DNA of 64,000 nt, taken from contig JADKGE010000004.1 in NCBI GenBank assembly GCA_016717115.1, forward strand, positions 100,043-164,042, written 5' to 3'. The stretch is from Actinomycetota bacterium (GTDB taxonomy: Bacteria; Actinomycetota; Actinomycetes; S36-B12). The stretch's first letter is position 1. Each line of letters opens with the position of its first letter. The notes under the pieces are model-generated. The model did not search any database. It was not told the DNA's origin and saw nothing but the letters and a program-made list of their open reading frames with translations. Shown here piece after piece: positions 24,579-34,040 of this stretch. A program made the translations under genes and the position numbers.

Positions 24579-26419
24579 GCGAGGCGTCTCGGGCCGTCCT
24601 GCGAAACACGTTCGGGTTCGACGGCTTCCGCGGCCAGCAGGAGCAGATCATCGACCGCACGATGGACGGCCTGGACAGTGTCGTCCTCATGCCGACGGGT
24701 GGCGGGAAGTCCCTGTGCTACCAGATCCCTTCCATCGCGATGCCCGGCGTCGGCATCGTCGTGTCGCCGCTCATCGCCTTGATGCAGGACCAGGTCGACG
24801 CCCTGCGCGTCCTCGGGGTGCGCGCCGCGTTCTGGAACTCGAGCCTGTCGCTGCCCGAGTCCGAAGCGGTTCGCCGAGAACTGCTGCGCGGCGGGCTCGA
24901 CCTCCTGTACGTCGCACCGGAGCGGCTGATGCTGCCCGAGTTCCTCACGATCCTCGAGCAGGTCGATCGCGGACCAGGTATCGCCCTGTTCGCGATCGAC
25001 GAGGCCCACTGCGTGTCCCAGTGGGGGCACGACTTCCGGCCGGAGTACCTGCGCCTGTCGGCACTGAGGGAGCGCTTTCCGGAGACGCCCCGCATAGCCC
25101 TGACCGCGACCGCCGACGCCGTCACGCGGCTCGAGATCCATCAGCGACTCGCCCTCGATGACGCCACCGAGTTCGTCTCCAGCTTCGACCGCCCCAACAT
25201 TCGCTACGCCGTGGTCGACAAGCACGATGCCAGGGCGCAGCTCTTGCGGTTCCTCAACGATGGTGAGCTCGGGCATCGGGGCGACACGGGCATCGTCTAC
25301 TGCCAGTCCCGCAAGAAGACGGAGCAGACCGCGGAGTGGCTTCGCCAGGACGGTTTCGATGCCGAGGCCTACCACGCCGGGCTGGACCAGGACACCCGGC
25401 GACGCGTCCAGCAGCGCTTCCGACGCGAGGACGGCGTCATCGTGGTCGCCACCATCGCGTTCGGGATGGGTATTGACAAGCCCGACGTGAGGTTCGTCGC
25501 TCACCTTGACCTGCCCAAGAGCCTCGAGGGCTACTACCAGGAGACGGGGCGGGCAGGGCGCGACGGCGAGCCCGCGGATGCATGGATGGCCTACGGCCTG
25601 GCCGACCTGCTGCAGCAGAACGCCTTCATCGCCACCTCGAGCGCGTCCGAGGAGCACAAGCGGGTCGACCGGATCAAGCTCGACGCGATGCTCGGGTACG
25701 CAGAGGCCGCGGGATGCCGCCGGCGGGTCCTGCTGCAGTACTTCGGCGAGGAGTCGGCGGACTGCGGCAACTGCGACACGTGCCTGACGCCCCCGGAGCA
25801 GTGGGATGCCACCGTTCCCACGCAGAAGGTGCTGTCTGCCATCGTGCGCACCCAGCAGAGATTCGGAGCCGGGCACCTCGTCGACATCCTGCGCGGTCAG
25901 CGCACGCCCAAGGTCGAGAGCTACGGGCACGACGCCCTGGTGACGTTCGGGGTGGGGTCGGACCTCGGCTCGGACGAGTGGAAGAGCATCATCCGGCAGC
26001 TGGTCGCGAAGGGGATCCTCTACCCGGACCCGCAGGCCATGGGCGCCTTCCAGCTGACGCCGCAGGCGCACGCGGTCCTGGGCGGCAAGCAGAGCGTCGA
26101 GCTGCGGCGGGCCGCGCCGCGGGCCTCGCGCTCGTCGGCGAAAGCGACGCGCCGTGCTGGTCGATCAGCTGCGGCCGAGCCGGTGTCCGACGAGGAGCAG
26201 CGGCTTTTCGAGGATTTGCGCGCCGTGCGGCGCCAGTTCGCGGATGCGGAGGGCGTCCCGGCCTTCGTCATCGTGGGGGACCGCGTGCTGCGCGAGATCG
26301 CGGCCGATCGCCCCAGCGACGTGGATCAACTCCTGGCGGTGAACGGGATCGGGCCGGTCAAGGCCGAGAAGTACGGTGCGCGGTTCCTCGCCGCCGTCGC
26401 GGCCGCGTCCGACCGCTGA
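24575..26419 (+). CDS. recQ: ATP-dependent DNA helicase RecQ
   Basis: This 614-residue protein is a full RecQ helicase. It has Walker A MPTGGGKSLCYQ, the DEAH box AIDEAHCVSQWGHDFRPEY, motif VI QETGRAGRDG, the zinc-binding RQC cysteines CRRRVLLQYFGE...CGNCDTC, and a C-terminal HRDC-like domain (QRLFEDLRAVRRQFADAEGV to VKAEKYGARFL). It unwinds 3'-5' at forks and recombination intermediates. The ATG lies within the stop of the upstream hydrolase (ATGA), so translation is coupled. Confidence 0.95.
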   Translation: MSEASRAVLRNTFGFDGFRGQQEQIIDRTMDGLDSVVLMPTGGGKSLCYQIPSIAMPGVGIVVSPLIALMQDQVDALRVLGVRAAFWNSSLSLPESEAVRRELLRGGLDLLYVAPERLMLPEFLTILEQVDRGPGIALFAIDEAHCVSQWGHDFRPEYLRLSALRERFPETPRIALTATADAVTRLEIHQRLALDDATEFVSSFDRPNIRYAVVDKHDARAQLLRFLNDGELGHRGDTGIVYCQSRKKTEQTAEWLRQDGFDAEAYHAGLDQDTRRRVQQRFRREDGVIVVATIAFGMGIDKPDVRFVAHLDLPKSLEGYYQETGRAGRDGEPADAWMAYGLADLLQQNAFIATSSASEEHKRVDRIKLDAMLGYAEAAGCRRRVLLQYFGEESADCGNCDTCLTPPEQWDATVPTQKVLSAIVRTQQRFGAGHLVDILRGQRTPKVESYGHDALVTFGVGSDLGSDEWKSIIRQLVAKGILYPDPQAMGAFQLTPQAHAVLGGKQSVELRRAAPRASRSSAKATRRAGRSAAAEPVSDEEQRLFEDLRAVRRQFADAEGVPAFVIVGDRVLREIAADRPSDVDQLLAVNGIGPVKAEKYGARFLAAVAAASDR

Positions 26420-26546
26420 GCCGTCCATCTGGACTTCGCAATTCCTCTGAGCACCGTGGGTGCACGTCGGTAGCCTGATCGCCCTACGGCGAACAGGCGC
26501 GCATCGGGGCGACGGCTCGGGTCGCCCGGAGACGAGGGCGGTGGCG

Positions 26547-28208
26547 ATGATCTACCTTGCCGCCGTCATCGTCCTTGCCACCCTGGTGGCGATGGCCTCG
26601 GGCAAGATCCCCGCCGTGCTGGCGCTGGCCACCGGCCTTGCCGTGGCGGGCCTGACGGGGGTCGCGACGCCGAGTGAGCTGTTCTCGGGGCTGAGCAACG
26701 GTGGCGTCATCACCGTGGCCGCGATGCTCGTGATCGCGAAGGGCATCGTCCAGACGGGCGTCGTCACGAGAGTCACCTGGGCGCTGCTGTCGTCGGTCAC
26801 CACCGCGCGGCAGGCGCTGCGACGCCTCATGGTTCCCGTGGGCGTCGGTTCGTCGCTGATGAACACGACGCCGATCGTCGCGATGCTCGTCCCTGCATCG
26901 AAGGAGCTGGAGCAGACACGCGGGATCCCCGCGCGCGAACTGCTCCTGCCGATCGCGCACGTGACGACCCTGGCCGGCTCGGTGACGCTCATCGGCACGA
27001 GCTCCAATCTGCTCATCGCCGGCATCGCAGGCACCAGCGGCGTCGACGTGTCCATGTTGTCGTTCGCGCCGGTGGCCCTGCCCGTCGCGCTCGTCGGCTG
27101 GGCCGTCATCTACGTGACGGCCCCCTTGATGCTGCGCGGCAAGGCGGCCACGACGGCGCCTCCCAAGGACTGGCGCGTGGAGATCCCCGTCTCGTCCAGA
27201 GCACTGGCGCAGGGACGCCTTCCCGCCGACATCGGAGTGGCCAGTACGCAGGAATACGAACTCGAGACGATCGAACGGTGGGGCGAGGACGTGGAGCCGA
27301 CCACCGCCATCGAGGCAGGCGACATCCTCGTCTTCGCGGCGACGCACTCGGGCGTCACCGCCCTGTGGGGAAGCCCGCATTTCGGCCTGTCGCCACGGCG
27401 GCTCTTCGAGGTGTCGGTGAGCACGGGGGAGCATGGCACGCTGCGCGATCTCGAGCAGGACGAGGACGTGCGCGTCATCGCGGCGCAGACGACCACGGCG
27501 TTCCGCGACTCCCCGGTGGTGCCCGGTCAGACGTGCTTCGTGGCGGGCAGGAGTGCTCGCGTGCTGGAGGATCATGCGGCCGTCGCCCTCTGGCAGGACG
27601 CCGCAAGCCGCGCCCCGCAGCCGAGGAAGACCTGGATCGCCGTGTCCATCCTCGTCGCTGTCATCATCGCGGCGTCGTTCGGACTTGCTCCCGTGGAGCT
27701 CGTCTCGATGAGCGGTGCTGTGCTCATGGTCCTGACTCGGGTCATCACCCCGAAGTCCGCCGTCCGTGCCCTCGACTGGAACGTTCTGTTCATCCTTGCC
27801 GGGTCGGTGGGCCTCGGTGCGATCGTCGTCAGCAGTGGACTTGCCGACGTGATCGCCGAGGGGATCCGCTACCTCTCCGCGGGGAACATCCTCCTCGTGG
27901 TCATCGTCTTCGTTGCGACCACCGCGATCATGACGAACCTCGTCACGAATGCAGCGACCGCGGCCATCCTGACGCCGGTCGGGCTCGGCATCGCCGCCGA
28001 ACTCAGCCTCGACCCGGTGCTGATCCTCGCCCTGATCGGCACGTGCATCTCGTTCACGTTCCTCAACCCGTTCAGCCACCAGTCGAACCTCATGGTCATG
28101 GGCCCCGGCGGATACAGCTTCGCGACGTTCACCAGATTCGGGATCCCCCTCTACCTGGCGTCGATCGTGGTCGCGTGCACGGTGGGGTACGTCCTGCTCG
28201 GCACCTAG
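26547..28208 (+). CDS. SLC13-type permease with RCK_C (TrkA-C) insert
   Basis: About 553 residues in the divalent-anion/citrate transporter (SLC13) class. The N-terminal membrane half has GVITVAAMLVIAKGIVQTGV and LMNTTPIVAMLVP. A cytoplasmic stretch (about 200-340) contains TrkA-C-like sequence (EYELETIERWGEDVEPTTAI). The C-terminal half has MTNLVTNAATAAILTPVG and FLNPFSHQSNLMVMGPGGY. Members carry sulfate, silicate, dicarboxylates or similar ions; the substrate is unknown. The ATG 26547 lies just before the first membrane helix; longer in-frame starts (GTG 26541, GTG 26460) are possible. Confidence 0.85.
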   Translation: MIYLAAVIVLATLVAMASGKIPAVLALATGLAVAGLTGVATPSELFSGLSNGGVITVAAMLVIAKGIVQTGVVTRVTWALLSSVTTARQALRRLMVPVGVGSSLMNTTPIVAMLVPASKELEQTRGIPARELLLPIAHVTTLAGSVTLIGTSSNLLIAGIAGTSGVDVSMLSFAPVALPVALVGWAVIYVTAPLMLRGKAATTAPPKDWRVEIPVSSRALAQGRLPADIGVASTQEYELETIERWGEDVEPTTAIEAGDILVFAATHSGVTALWGSPHFGLSPRRLFEVSVSTGEHGTLRDLEQDEDVRVIAAQTTTAFRDSPVVPGQTCFVAGRSARVLEDHAAVALWQDAASRAPQPRKTWIAVSILVAVIIAASFGLAPVELVSMSGAVLMVLTRVITPKSAVRALDWNVLFILAGSVGLGAIVVSSGLADVIAEGIRYLSAGNILLVVIVFVATTAIMTNLVTNAATAAILTPVGLGIAAELSLDPVLILALIGTCISFTFLNPFSHQSNLMVMGPGGYSFATFTRFGIPLYLASIVVACTVGYVLLGT

Positions 28209-28283
28209 TCCGGCGCGGCCTTGGGCTTGGCGTACTACCCGAGGAGCCGCGGCCGATCGCGTCATGAGCAATCGGATGGTTGC

Positions 28284-28289
28284 TAGTGT
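28284..28289 (+). promoter_or_regulatory. -10 box of a probable leaderless transcript
   Basis: TAGTGT lies seven bases before the ATG at 28297 and argues for that start over the ATG at 28264. Confidence 0.5.
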
Positions 28290-28296
28290 CCGAGCC

Positions 28297-29844
28297 ATGC
28301 GTCGGATCGGCGTCGTGGTCGCGGGGGTGCTCGGGGTACTGATGCTCGTGGCCAGTCTCGTCGGTCTAATTCGAGCCCAGGCCAAGAGAACGGTGCGCGC
28401 CGAGGTGGTCGACGGGATCCCCGTGACCGTATACTCGACGAACCAGGCGGCGCCTACGGTCGTCATCGCGCACGGCTTCGCCGGGTCGGCGCAGATCATG
28501 GACCCGCTGGCACGCGGGCTGATGCGCAGCGGCTTCACTGTCGTGACCTTCGACTTCGACGGTCACGGGCGCAATGCCGCGGCCCTCGGCATCGATCCGG
28601 CGCGGGAGGGCTCGTCGGGCGATGCCCTTCAGGCCAGCCTCGCGACGGTGATCTCCTGGGCGGCGACGCAGCCGGAGGTCGATCCGGCACGGGTCGGGCT
28701 GCTCGGGCACTCGATGGGTGCCGGTGCGGTGGTGCGGTACGCGGTGGACAGCGCCCCCGATGGGCTGCGCGCCACCGTCGCGATCTCGTTGCCGAGCGCC
28801 GACGACATCCCGGACGGGCAACCGTCGTCTCCGGCGAACCTGCTGCTGCTGTTCGGGGCGCTGGAGGACGACCGCTTCTCCGGCGCCGCGTCCGCCGGCC
28901 TGCGGGCGGCCTACCCGGATGGCATCGTCGGCCGACCGTATGGAGACCCCTCGGCGGGCACCGCCCGGATGGCAAGCAGCGTTCCGGGTGCCGAGCACAT
29001 CGGCATCCTGTTCTCCGGCACGACCCTCGACGAGTCGATCGACTGGCTCGGCGATGCACTCGAGGCCGACACCACACCCGGCCAGATGGCCCCCGTCCTG
29101 CTGTGGGCCGTGCTGGCGCTCGTCGGTGGGGGTCTGCTCCTCGTGCCGGTGTCCGCCGCCGCCCTCGGATCCGGCTCGACGCGTCCGCCGTGGACCCTCC
29201 CCGGTCGGTGGGCCATCGTCCTCGTGCTCGTCGCCTCAGTCGGGGCGTCGCTCGTGGCCAGGGTCGCCGCGCCGCTGAGCGGCCTTCTACCGCTGGCCGT
29301 CGGTGGCTACCTGGCCACGTGGTTCCTGGTCGCGGGCCTCACCGCCGCGGTCGGCTGGATCTGGCGGTGGCGGGCGAGGGCCGGCTGGCCGGTCGTCACC
29401 GGCCGGGCCGTGCTCGGCGCTGTCCTGACGGCCGCGGTGGCGGTGGTGGTGCTGGTCGTGCCCGGACGAATGTCGTGGGCGCCGTTCTCCCTCGTCGGTT
29501 CGCGGGTCTGGCTCGCGGGCTTGATGCTCGTCGTCTTCACCGTGTACTTCGCTGCCGACGAACTCGTGGTCCGACGGGCGTCTCTGCCCCGAAGGATCGG
29601 CCTCGTCCTTGCCAGCCGGGTGATAGCGGTGGCCGTCATCCTCGGCTCCATCCCGCTGCTGGGCGCACCGGGATTCCTCGTCCTCCTCCTGCCGTTGATG
29701 GCGCTGATGCTCCTTGTGCTGGCCGGCTACGCGGCCGTCGTCTCCCGCTTCCGCGACGGCTTCCTCGCCGCTGTACTCGTGCAGGCCGTCCCCCTGGCCC
29801 TGCTCGTCGCGACGACTTTCCCCCTGACCGCATCGGCGTCCTGA
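28297..29844 (+). CDS. Membrane-anchored alpha/beta-hydrolase with multi-helix C-terminus
   Basis: About 515 residues. An N-terminal membrane helix (VVVAGVLGVLMLVASLVGL) leads to a hydrolase domain with VVIAHGFAGSAQIM, TFDFDGHGRNAAAL, the nucleophile elbow GLLGHSMGAGAVVRYA and a possible histidine in PGAEHIGILF. After about residue 265 there are some seven or eight further membrane helices. The fusion of a hydrolase to a polytopic tail suggests a lipid or cell-envelope substrate, but none can be named. Confidence 0.75.
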   Translation: MRRIGVVVAGVLGVLMLVASLVGLIRAQAKRTVRAEVVDGIPVTVYSTNQAAPTVVIAHGFAGSAQIMDPLARGLMRSGFTVVTFDFDGHGRNAAALGIDPAREGSSGDALQASLATVISWAATQPEVDPARVGLLGHSMGAGAVVRYAVDSAPDGLRATVAISLPSADDIPDGQPSSPANLLLLFGALEDDRFSGAASAGLRAAYPDGIVGRPYGDPSAGTARMASSVPGAEHIGILFSGTTLDESIDWLGDALEADTTPGQMAPVLLWAVLALVGGGLLLVPVSAAALGSGSTRPPWTLPGRWAIVLVLVASVGASLVARVAAPLSGLLPLAVGGYLATWFLVAGLTAAVGWIWRWRARAGWPVVTGRAVLGAVLTAAVAVVVLVVPGRMSWAPFSLVGSRVWLAGLMLVVFTVYFAADELVVRRASLPRRIGLVLASRVIAVAVILGSIPLLGAPGFLVLLLPLMALMLLVLAGYAAVVSRFRDGFLAAVLVQAVPLALLVATTFPLTASAS

Positions 29845-29918
29845 GCGGGTACCCCTTCGGTCACCAGAACGCGCCCTACCCGCGGGTCGCGGAGGCCCGG
29901 TCAAGGGAGCGCACGTGG

Positions 29919-30710
29919 TTGGATCGCCTCGTGGCGGGCAACGCGTGGGACGCGAGGGAGTACGACGAGCAGTTCGGCTTCGTCGGCCGCTACGGCGACG
30001 CCCTGCTCGACCTCCTCGACCCCAGGCCGGGTGAGCGGATCCTTGACCTGGGCTGCGGAACTGGGCGGCACGCCGCCGCGATGACGGCGCTCGGCGCGCG
30101 CGTGGTGGGCGTCGACGCCGACGAGCGCATGCTGGCGAAGGCCCGCGCCGACCATCCCGAGGTCGAGTTCGTGGCCGCGAATGCCACGGACCCCGGGCTT
30201 GGCTCCTTGGGGGTCAACGAGCCGTTCGCGGCGTGCTTCAGCAATGCTGCGCTGCACTGGATGACCCCACAGGACACGGTGCTGCGGAACGTGCGCTCAG
30301 TCCTCGCGGACTCGGGCCGCTTCGTGGCGGAGATGGGTGGCGCGGGCAACATCGCGGCACTGGACGCGTCTCTACGAGGCGGCCTGGGCGACGTCGGGCT
30401 GGAGGCTCTCGACGTCGTCGCGAACCACTTCCCTACTGTTGGCGAGCAGGCGGCCCTGCTCGAGGCCGCGGGCTTTCGGGTGGAGATGGCCACGTGGTTC
30501 CGGCGGCCCACACCGCTCGCGGCCGGGACCACTGCCGCGGACTGGACCAGGCACTTTCGGGCTGGGACCTGGGCCGTGGTGCCGGTTGAGCGGCGCGACG
30601 AGCTCGCGGAGGCGATCAACCGCCGTGCCGTCGAGCGCGGGCTGCGCACCGCCGATGGCTGGAGCGCTGACTACTGCCGGCTGCGCTTCGTCGCGATCGC
30701 CGCGGGGTGA
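29919..30710 (+). CDS. Class I SAM-dependent methyltransferase
   Basis: The core motif ILDLGCGTGRHAAAMTALGA and the acidic loop VVGVDADERMLAKARADHP identify a class I methyltransferase. The post-motif II segment FAACFSNAALHWM resembles the trans-aconitate methyltransferase/UbiE-like group. The TTG at 29919 follows AAGGGAG by nine bases; GTG at 29931 would give a start four codons later. The methyl acceptor is unknown. About 263 residues. Confidence 0.85.
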   Translation: MDRLVAGNAWDAREYDEQFGFVGRYGDALLDLLDPRPGERILDLGCGTGRHAAAMTALGARVVGVDADERMLAKARADHPEVEFVAANATDPGLGSLGVNEPFAACFSNAALHWMTPQDTVLRNVRSVLADSGRFVAEMGGAGNIAALDASLRGGLGDVGLEALDVVANHFPTVGEQAALLEAAGFRVEMATWFRRPTPLAAGTTAADWTRHFRAGTWAVVPVERRDELAEAINRRAVERGLRTADGWSADYCRLRFVAIAAG

Positions 30711-30734
30711 GGCGCCCTCACCGGCGCGCTGGCC

Positions 30735-30740
30735 TAGGTT
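30735..30740 (+). promoter_or_regulatory. -10 box of a probable leaderless transcript
   Basis: TAGGTT lies seven bases before the ATG at 30748 of the haloalkane dehalogenase gene. Confidence 0.5.
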
Positions 30741-30747
30741 GGCTCGC

Positions 30748-31671
30748 ATGAATGCGAACCCGCACGCCACCGGCGATGGCCGCGACCCCGTGCACGGCGA
30801 CTCCGAGCCGGCCTGGCTCGATCTCGACGAGTACCCCTTCGCTCCGCATTGGTTCTCGACGCCGTCGGGCACCATGCACTACGTCGACGAGGGCCGCGGG
30901 CGCCCGGTCGTGTTCGTGCACGGCAACCCGACATGGTCGTTCCAGTTCCGTCACGTGATCAAGGACCTGGCCACGTCGCGCCGTTGCATAGCGCCGGACC
31001 ACCTCGGCTTCGGGCTTTCTGACAAGCCCCCGGCGTTCTCGTATCTGCCCGTGGACCAGGCCGCCAACTTCGCCGGCCTCCTCGACTCCCTGGATGTCCG
31101 CGACGTCACCCTGGTCGTCGGTGACTGGGGAGGGCCCATCGGCCTGTCCTGGGCACTGGATAATCCCGAGCGCGTGTCGGAGCTGGTCATCACCAACACC
31201 TGGCTGTGGTCGGTGCGGTCCGATTGGTACTACAGGGCGTTCAGCGGGTTCATGGGAGGACCCGTGGGGCGCCAGCTCATCCGACATCGGAACTTCTTCG
31301 CTTCGAGTGTCATGCGGCAGGCGTACGGGGACAAGCGCCGCCTGACGCCGTTCATCCACCGGCACTACCTCGATCCGCTGGCGACAGCCGAAGACCGCAA
31401 GGGCAGTTGGGTGTTCCCCCGGGAGATCATCAACTCGAGCGACTGGCTCCAGTCGCTGTGGGACAGGCGTTCGAGGCTGGCGTCAAAGACCATGCTGATC
31501 GCCTGGGGCATGAAGGACATCGCCTTCCGCGAGAAGGAACTGCGCCGCTGGCAGGAGGCCTTTCCGGCGGCGCGCACGGTGGTCTATCCGGATACGGGGC
31601 ACTTCGTGTCCGAGGAGCAGCCCGTCGCGCTGGCGCGCGAGATCAGGGCGCTCGACCTTCAGCGACCTTAG
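30748..31671 (+). CDS. Haloalkane dehalogenase
   Basis: This 307-residue alpha/beta-hydrolase has the haloalkane dehalogenase residue set. The nucleophile is an aspartate, D126, in VVGDWGGPIGL. The halide-holding residues are W127 and N60 (FVHGNPTWSF). The acid is D257 (AWGMKDIAF) and the base H285 (YPDTGHFVSEEQP). Such enzymes hydrolyse carbon-halogen bonds of aliphatic halides to alcohol plus halide. It probably comes from a leaderless transcript. Its 3' end overlaps the convergent nucleoside-kinase-like gene by 29 bases. The natural substrate is unknown. Confidence 0.9.
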   Translation: MNANPHATGDGRDPVHGDSEPAWLDLDEYPFAPHWFSTPSGTMHYVDEGRGRPVVFVHGNPTWSFQFRHVIKDLATSRRCIAPDHLGFGLSDKPPAFSYLPVDQAANFAGLLDSLDVRDVTLVVGDWGGPIGLSWALDNPERVSELVITNTWLWSVRSDWYYRAFSGFMGGPVGRQLIRHRNFFASSVMRQAYGDKRRLTPFIHRHYLDPLATAEDRKGSWVFPREIINSSDWLQSLWDRRSRLASKTMLIAWGMKDIAFREKELRRWQEAFPAARTVVYPDTGHFVSEEQPVALAREIRALDLQRP

Positions 31672-32308
31672 GGAAGGCGAGCGCAGGGTGTTGCGGATCA
31701 TCGGCCCGCACGACGAGGTCGGCGAGGTCCTGCGGATTCCGTTCGGTCTCGTAGCGGTCCAGGGCCGGCAGTGTCCACGCGTGCGACCGCGGCGTTCTCC
31801 TGATGAGGGCCGCACGCGTGAGGCGAACGTGAACGGCGACGTCGAACGGCAGTCCGCGACCGAGCAGTGCGCTGCCGGACACCACGACGACACCATCGGA
31901 GGGAAGCTCGACTGCGGCGGCGCGAACCGATCGGTCGGTGACGGGGTCCCGCAGTTCCGGTAGGGCGCGCCCGGTGACGGGGAACGGGTCGAGCACCTCA
32001 CGCCGGAGCGCGTCGTCGTCGAGCCAGCCGTCGAGCCAGACGTCGGGATCCTCGTGCCCCCGCTCGAGGCGCAGGCTGGCTGGTCGCCAGAAGCGATCGG
32101 CGCGGACGTGCAGCGCTCGGCGGGGAGCGAGGGCTGCGACAACCCTCGACGCCAGGTCGTCGGGCGCGGCGGCAGGTGCCCCGTCCACGATCACGCGGAT
32201 CCGTCCGGATCGCGCGGTGATCAGTGACACGACGGCCGCGACCACCCCAGCGGGCGTCGTCGGGAGAACGGCGCTCACCGGCCCGTTCGGTACCGACCGC
32301 TCAGGCAT
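31643..32308 (-). CDS. Uridine-kinase-like protein with degenerate P-loop
   Basis: The 221-residue protein follows the uridine kinase/nucleoside kinase layout (IRVIVDGAPAAAPDDLASRV near 38-55, ADRFWRPASLRLERGHEDPD, ERNPQDLADLVVRADDP). The P-loop that should read GxxxxGK[ST] is GAPAAAPD, with neither the lysine nor the Ser/Thr. It may bind nucleotides without catalysis, or be decaying. The start overlaps the stop of the MFS gene by eight bases, and the stop overlaps the convergent dehalogenase gene. Confidence 0.65.
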   Translation of the reverse strand: MPERSVPNGPVSAVLPTTPAGVVAAVVSLITARSGRIRVIVDGAPAAAPDDLASRVVAALAPRRALHVRADRFWRPASLRLERGHEDPDVWLDGWLDDDALRREVLDPFPVTGRALPELRDPVTDRSVRAAAVELPSDGVVVVSGSALLGRGLPFDVAVHVRLTRAALIRRTPRSHAWTLPALDRYETERNPQDLADLVVRADDPQHPALAFPKVAEGRAP

Positions 32309-33911
32309 CGATCTGTTCGTCTGCTCTCTGGCTGTTCGGCTCGGCGGCTCCGTGCGGGAGCTCGCGCGTGAACGGGATGGATATCAGGGCGAGGAGCGCC
32401 GCGCCGAGCAGGCCGGCCTTCAGCGCGCCGAGCTGCGCCGCCTCGTAGTCCTCGACGAGAGCCGCGGTGGTGGCCTCGTCGAGTCCGGCATCCTGCGCCG
32501 CGGTGGCGATCTGCTCAGACGACACGAAGTCGATGCCGGACTCCAGCGCCACGGTGAGCTGGCCGGAGATCTCCTGCGTGATCTCGGGGCTCTGCTGGAT
32601 GTTCGACACGAACGCCGTGGTGAGTCCGGACAGGACGACGGCGCCGATGAGTGCAACGCCGAGAGACGAGCCGAGCTGCTGGCCGGTGAACTGAAGTCCG
32701 CCCGCTTCCCCGCGGCCGGACGCGTCCACCGACGACTGCACCACCTTGCCGAGCTGGGAGGCAAGCAGACCCATTCCCACGCCTAGGCCGGCCATGGACA
32801 GGGCGAACATCGTGTCGGCCAGATCCGGCTGGATCGTGGCGAGCAGCAGCAGCACCGAGGCGAGCGTGACCCACAGGCCGGTGCGCACGACTGCTCGCAC
32901 CGAGAAGTTGCTCGCGAGGCGGGCGCCGACGGCCGATGCGATGAACATGGTGATGGAGACGGGGAGCATCTTGATGCCGGTCTCGAGCGCGTCCATGCCG
33001 AGGACCAGTTGGAGGTAGAGAGGAACGGTGAAGAACACCCCCATGAGGATGATGTTCTGGCTGAACAGGCCGATGAGCCCAGCGCGCAGCGGCGCGATCT
33101 TCAGCAGGTTCAGGTGTACGAGCGGGTCGCTGCCGATCGCCTCGCGATGCCGCTGCCAGGCGACGAACGCCCACAGCAGAACGCCACCCAGGGCGATGAC
33201 GAAGATCGTCAGGGAGAAGCCGAACGGCTCGATGGGCGAGTCCTTCGGCTGGATCCAGCCCCAGGTGCTGGACTGCAGCACGCCGAGGACCATCAGGCCA
33301 AGGCCGGACGCGGAGAGCAGCGTGCCGACCAGGTCCAGTTTGGGTGCGGTCCCGGGTCGCAGCGCATCGCCGATGAGACGGGTCATCGCGAGAATGATCA
33401 GCACCAGCACGACCTCGCCGACGAACACCACGCGCCAGGAGAGCTCCGTGGTGGCCCAGCCGCCCAGGATCGGGCCGATCGCGATGCCCGCACCGGCGAC
33501 GCCGCCGATCACGGCATAGGCGACGTTGCGCTCCTTGCCCTGGTAGTTGCCGGCAATGAGCGCCACGAGTGCCGGCATGACGAGAGCCGCCCCGAGGCCT
33601 TCGAGGATCGACCATCCGAAGGTGAGAACGGCCACGGTGGGCGCGACGGCGGTGAGTGCCGAGCCGCACCCGTAGATCACCAGGCCGATGGTGAAGGCCC
33701 GGCGCCGGCCGATGATGTCGCCGATCTTCCCGCCGGTGAGCATGAACATGGCCATGGTCAGGCAGTAGAGGGTGATGACGGACTGGATCGTTGTGACCGT
33801 GGTGTCGAAGTCCGCCACGAGCGTGCTGATCGAGACGTTCATCACCGATTGGTCGAGCACCATCACGAACTGCGCCATTGCCAGTGCGACCAGTGGCCAC
33901 CACTTCTTCAT
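32301..33911 (-). CDS. MFS exporter, DHA2 (14-helix, EmrB/QacA) family
   Basis: About 536 residues with 14 predicted helices. It starts WWPLVALAMAQFVMVLDQSV, the DHA2 helix-1 pattern, and has the motif A-like GKIGDIIGRRRAFTIG and the motif C-like GVAGAGIAIGPILGGW. Members export drugs, dyes or other toxic compounds using the proton gradient. The ATG at 33911 follows AGGA at a good distance; an ATG at 33926 is in the same frame. It is translationally coupled to the nucleoside-kinase-like gene downstream. Confidence 0.9.
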   Translation of the reverse strand: MKKWWPLVALAMAQFVMVLDQSVMNVSISTLVADFDTTVTTIQSVITLYCLTMAMFMLTGGKIGDIIGRRRAFTIGLVIYGCGSALTAVAPTVAVLTFGWSILEGLGAALVMPALVALIAGNYQGKERNVAYAVIGGVAGAGIAIGPILGGWATTELSWRVVFVGEVVLVLIILAMTRLIGDALRPGTAPKLDLVGTLLSASGLGLMVLGVLQSSTWGWIQPKDSPIEPFGFSLTIFVIALGGVLLWAFVAWQRHREAIGSDPLVHLNLLKIAPLRAGLIGLFSQNIILMGVFFTVPLYLQLVLGMDALETGIKMLPVSITMFIASAVGARLASNFSVRAVVRTGLWVTLASVLLLLATIQPDLADTMFALSMAGLGVGMGLLASQLGKVVQSSVDASGRGEAGGLQFTGQQLGSSLGVALIGAVVLSGLTTAFVSNIQQSPEITQEISGQLTVALESGIDFVSSEQIATAAQDAGLDEATTAALVEDYEAAQLGALKAGLLGAALLALISIPFTRELPHGAAEPNSQRADEQIDA

Positions 33912-34003
33912 CGGATTCCTGTCCATGGTTCGTCGGCGTATCTCGTGAGGGAATCAAAGCACTCCGGCCTCCCCACCCGGTACGACCCGCGCCGATCCGG
34001 GCG

Positions 34004-34033
34004 TTGTCGTCGGACGTGGAGAGGGGGTAGATG
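34004..34033 (+). promoter_or_regulatory. Promoter of otsA (leaderless arrangement)
   Basis: TTGTCG (34004-34009) and TAGATG (34028-34033) are separated by 18 bases, and the ATG at 34041 follows the -10 box by seven bases. Confidence 0.5.
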
Positions 34034-34040
34034 ATGGGGG

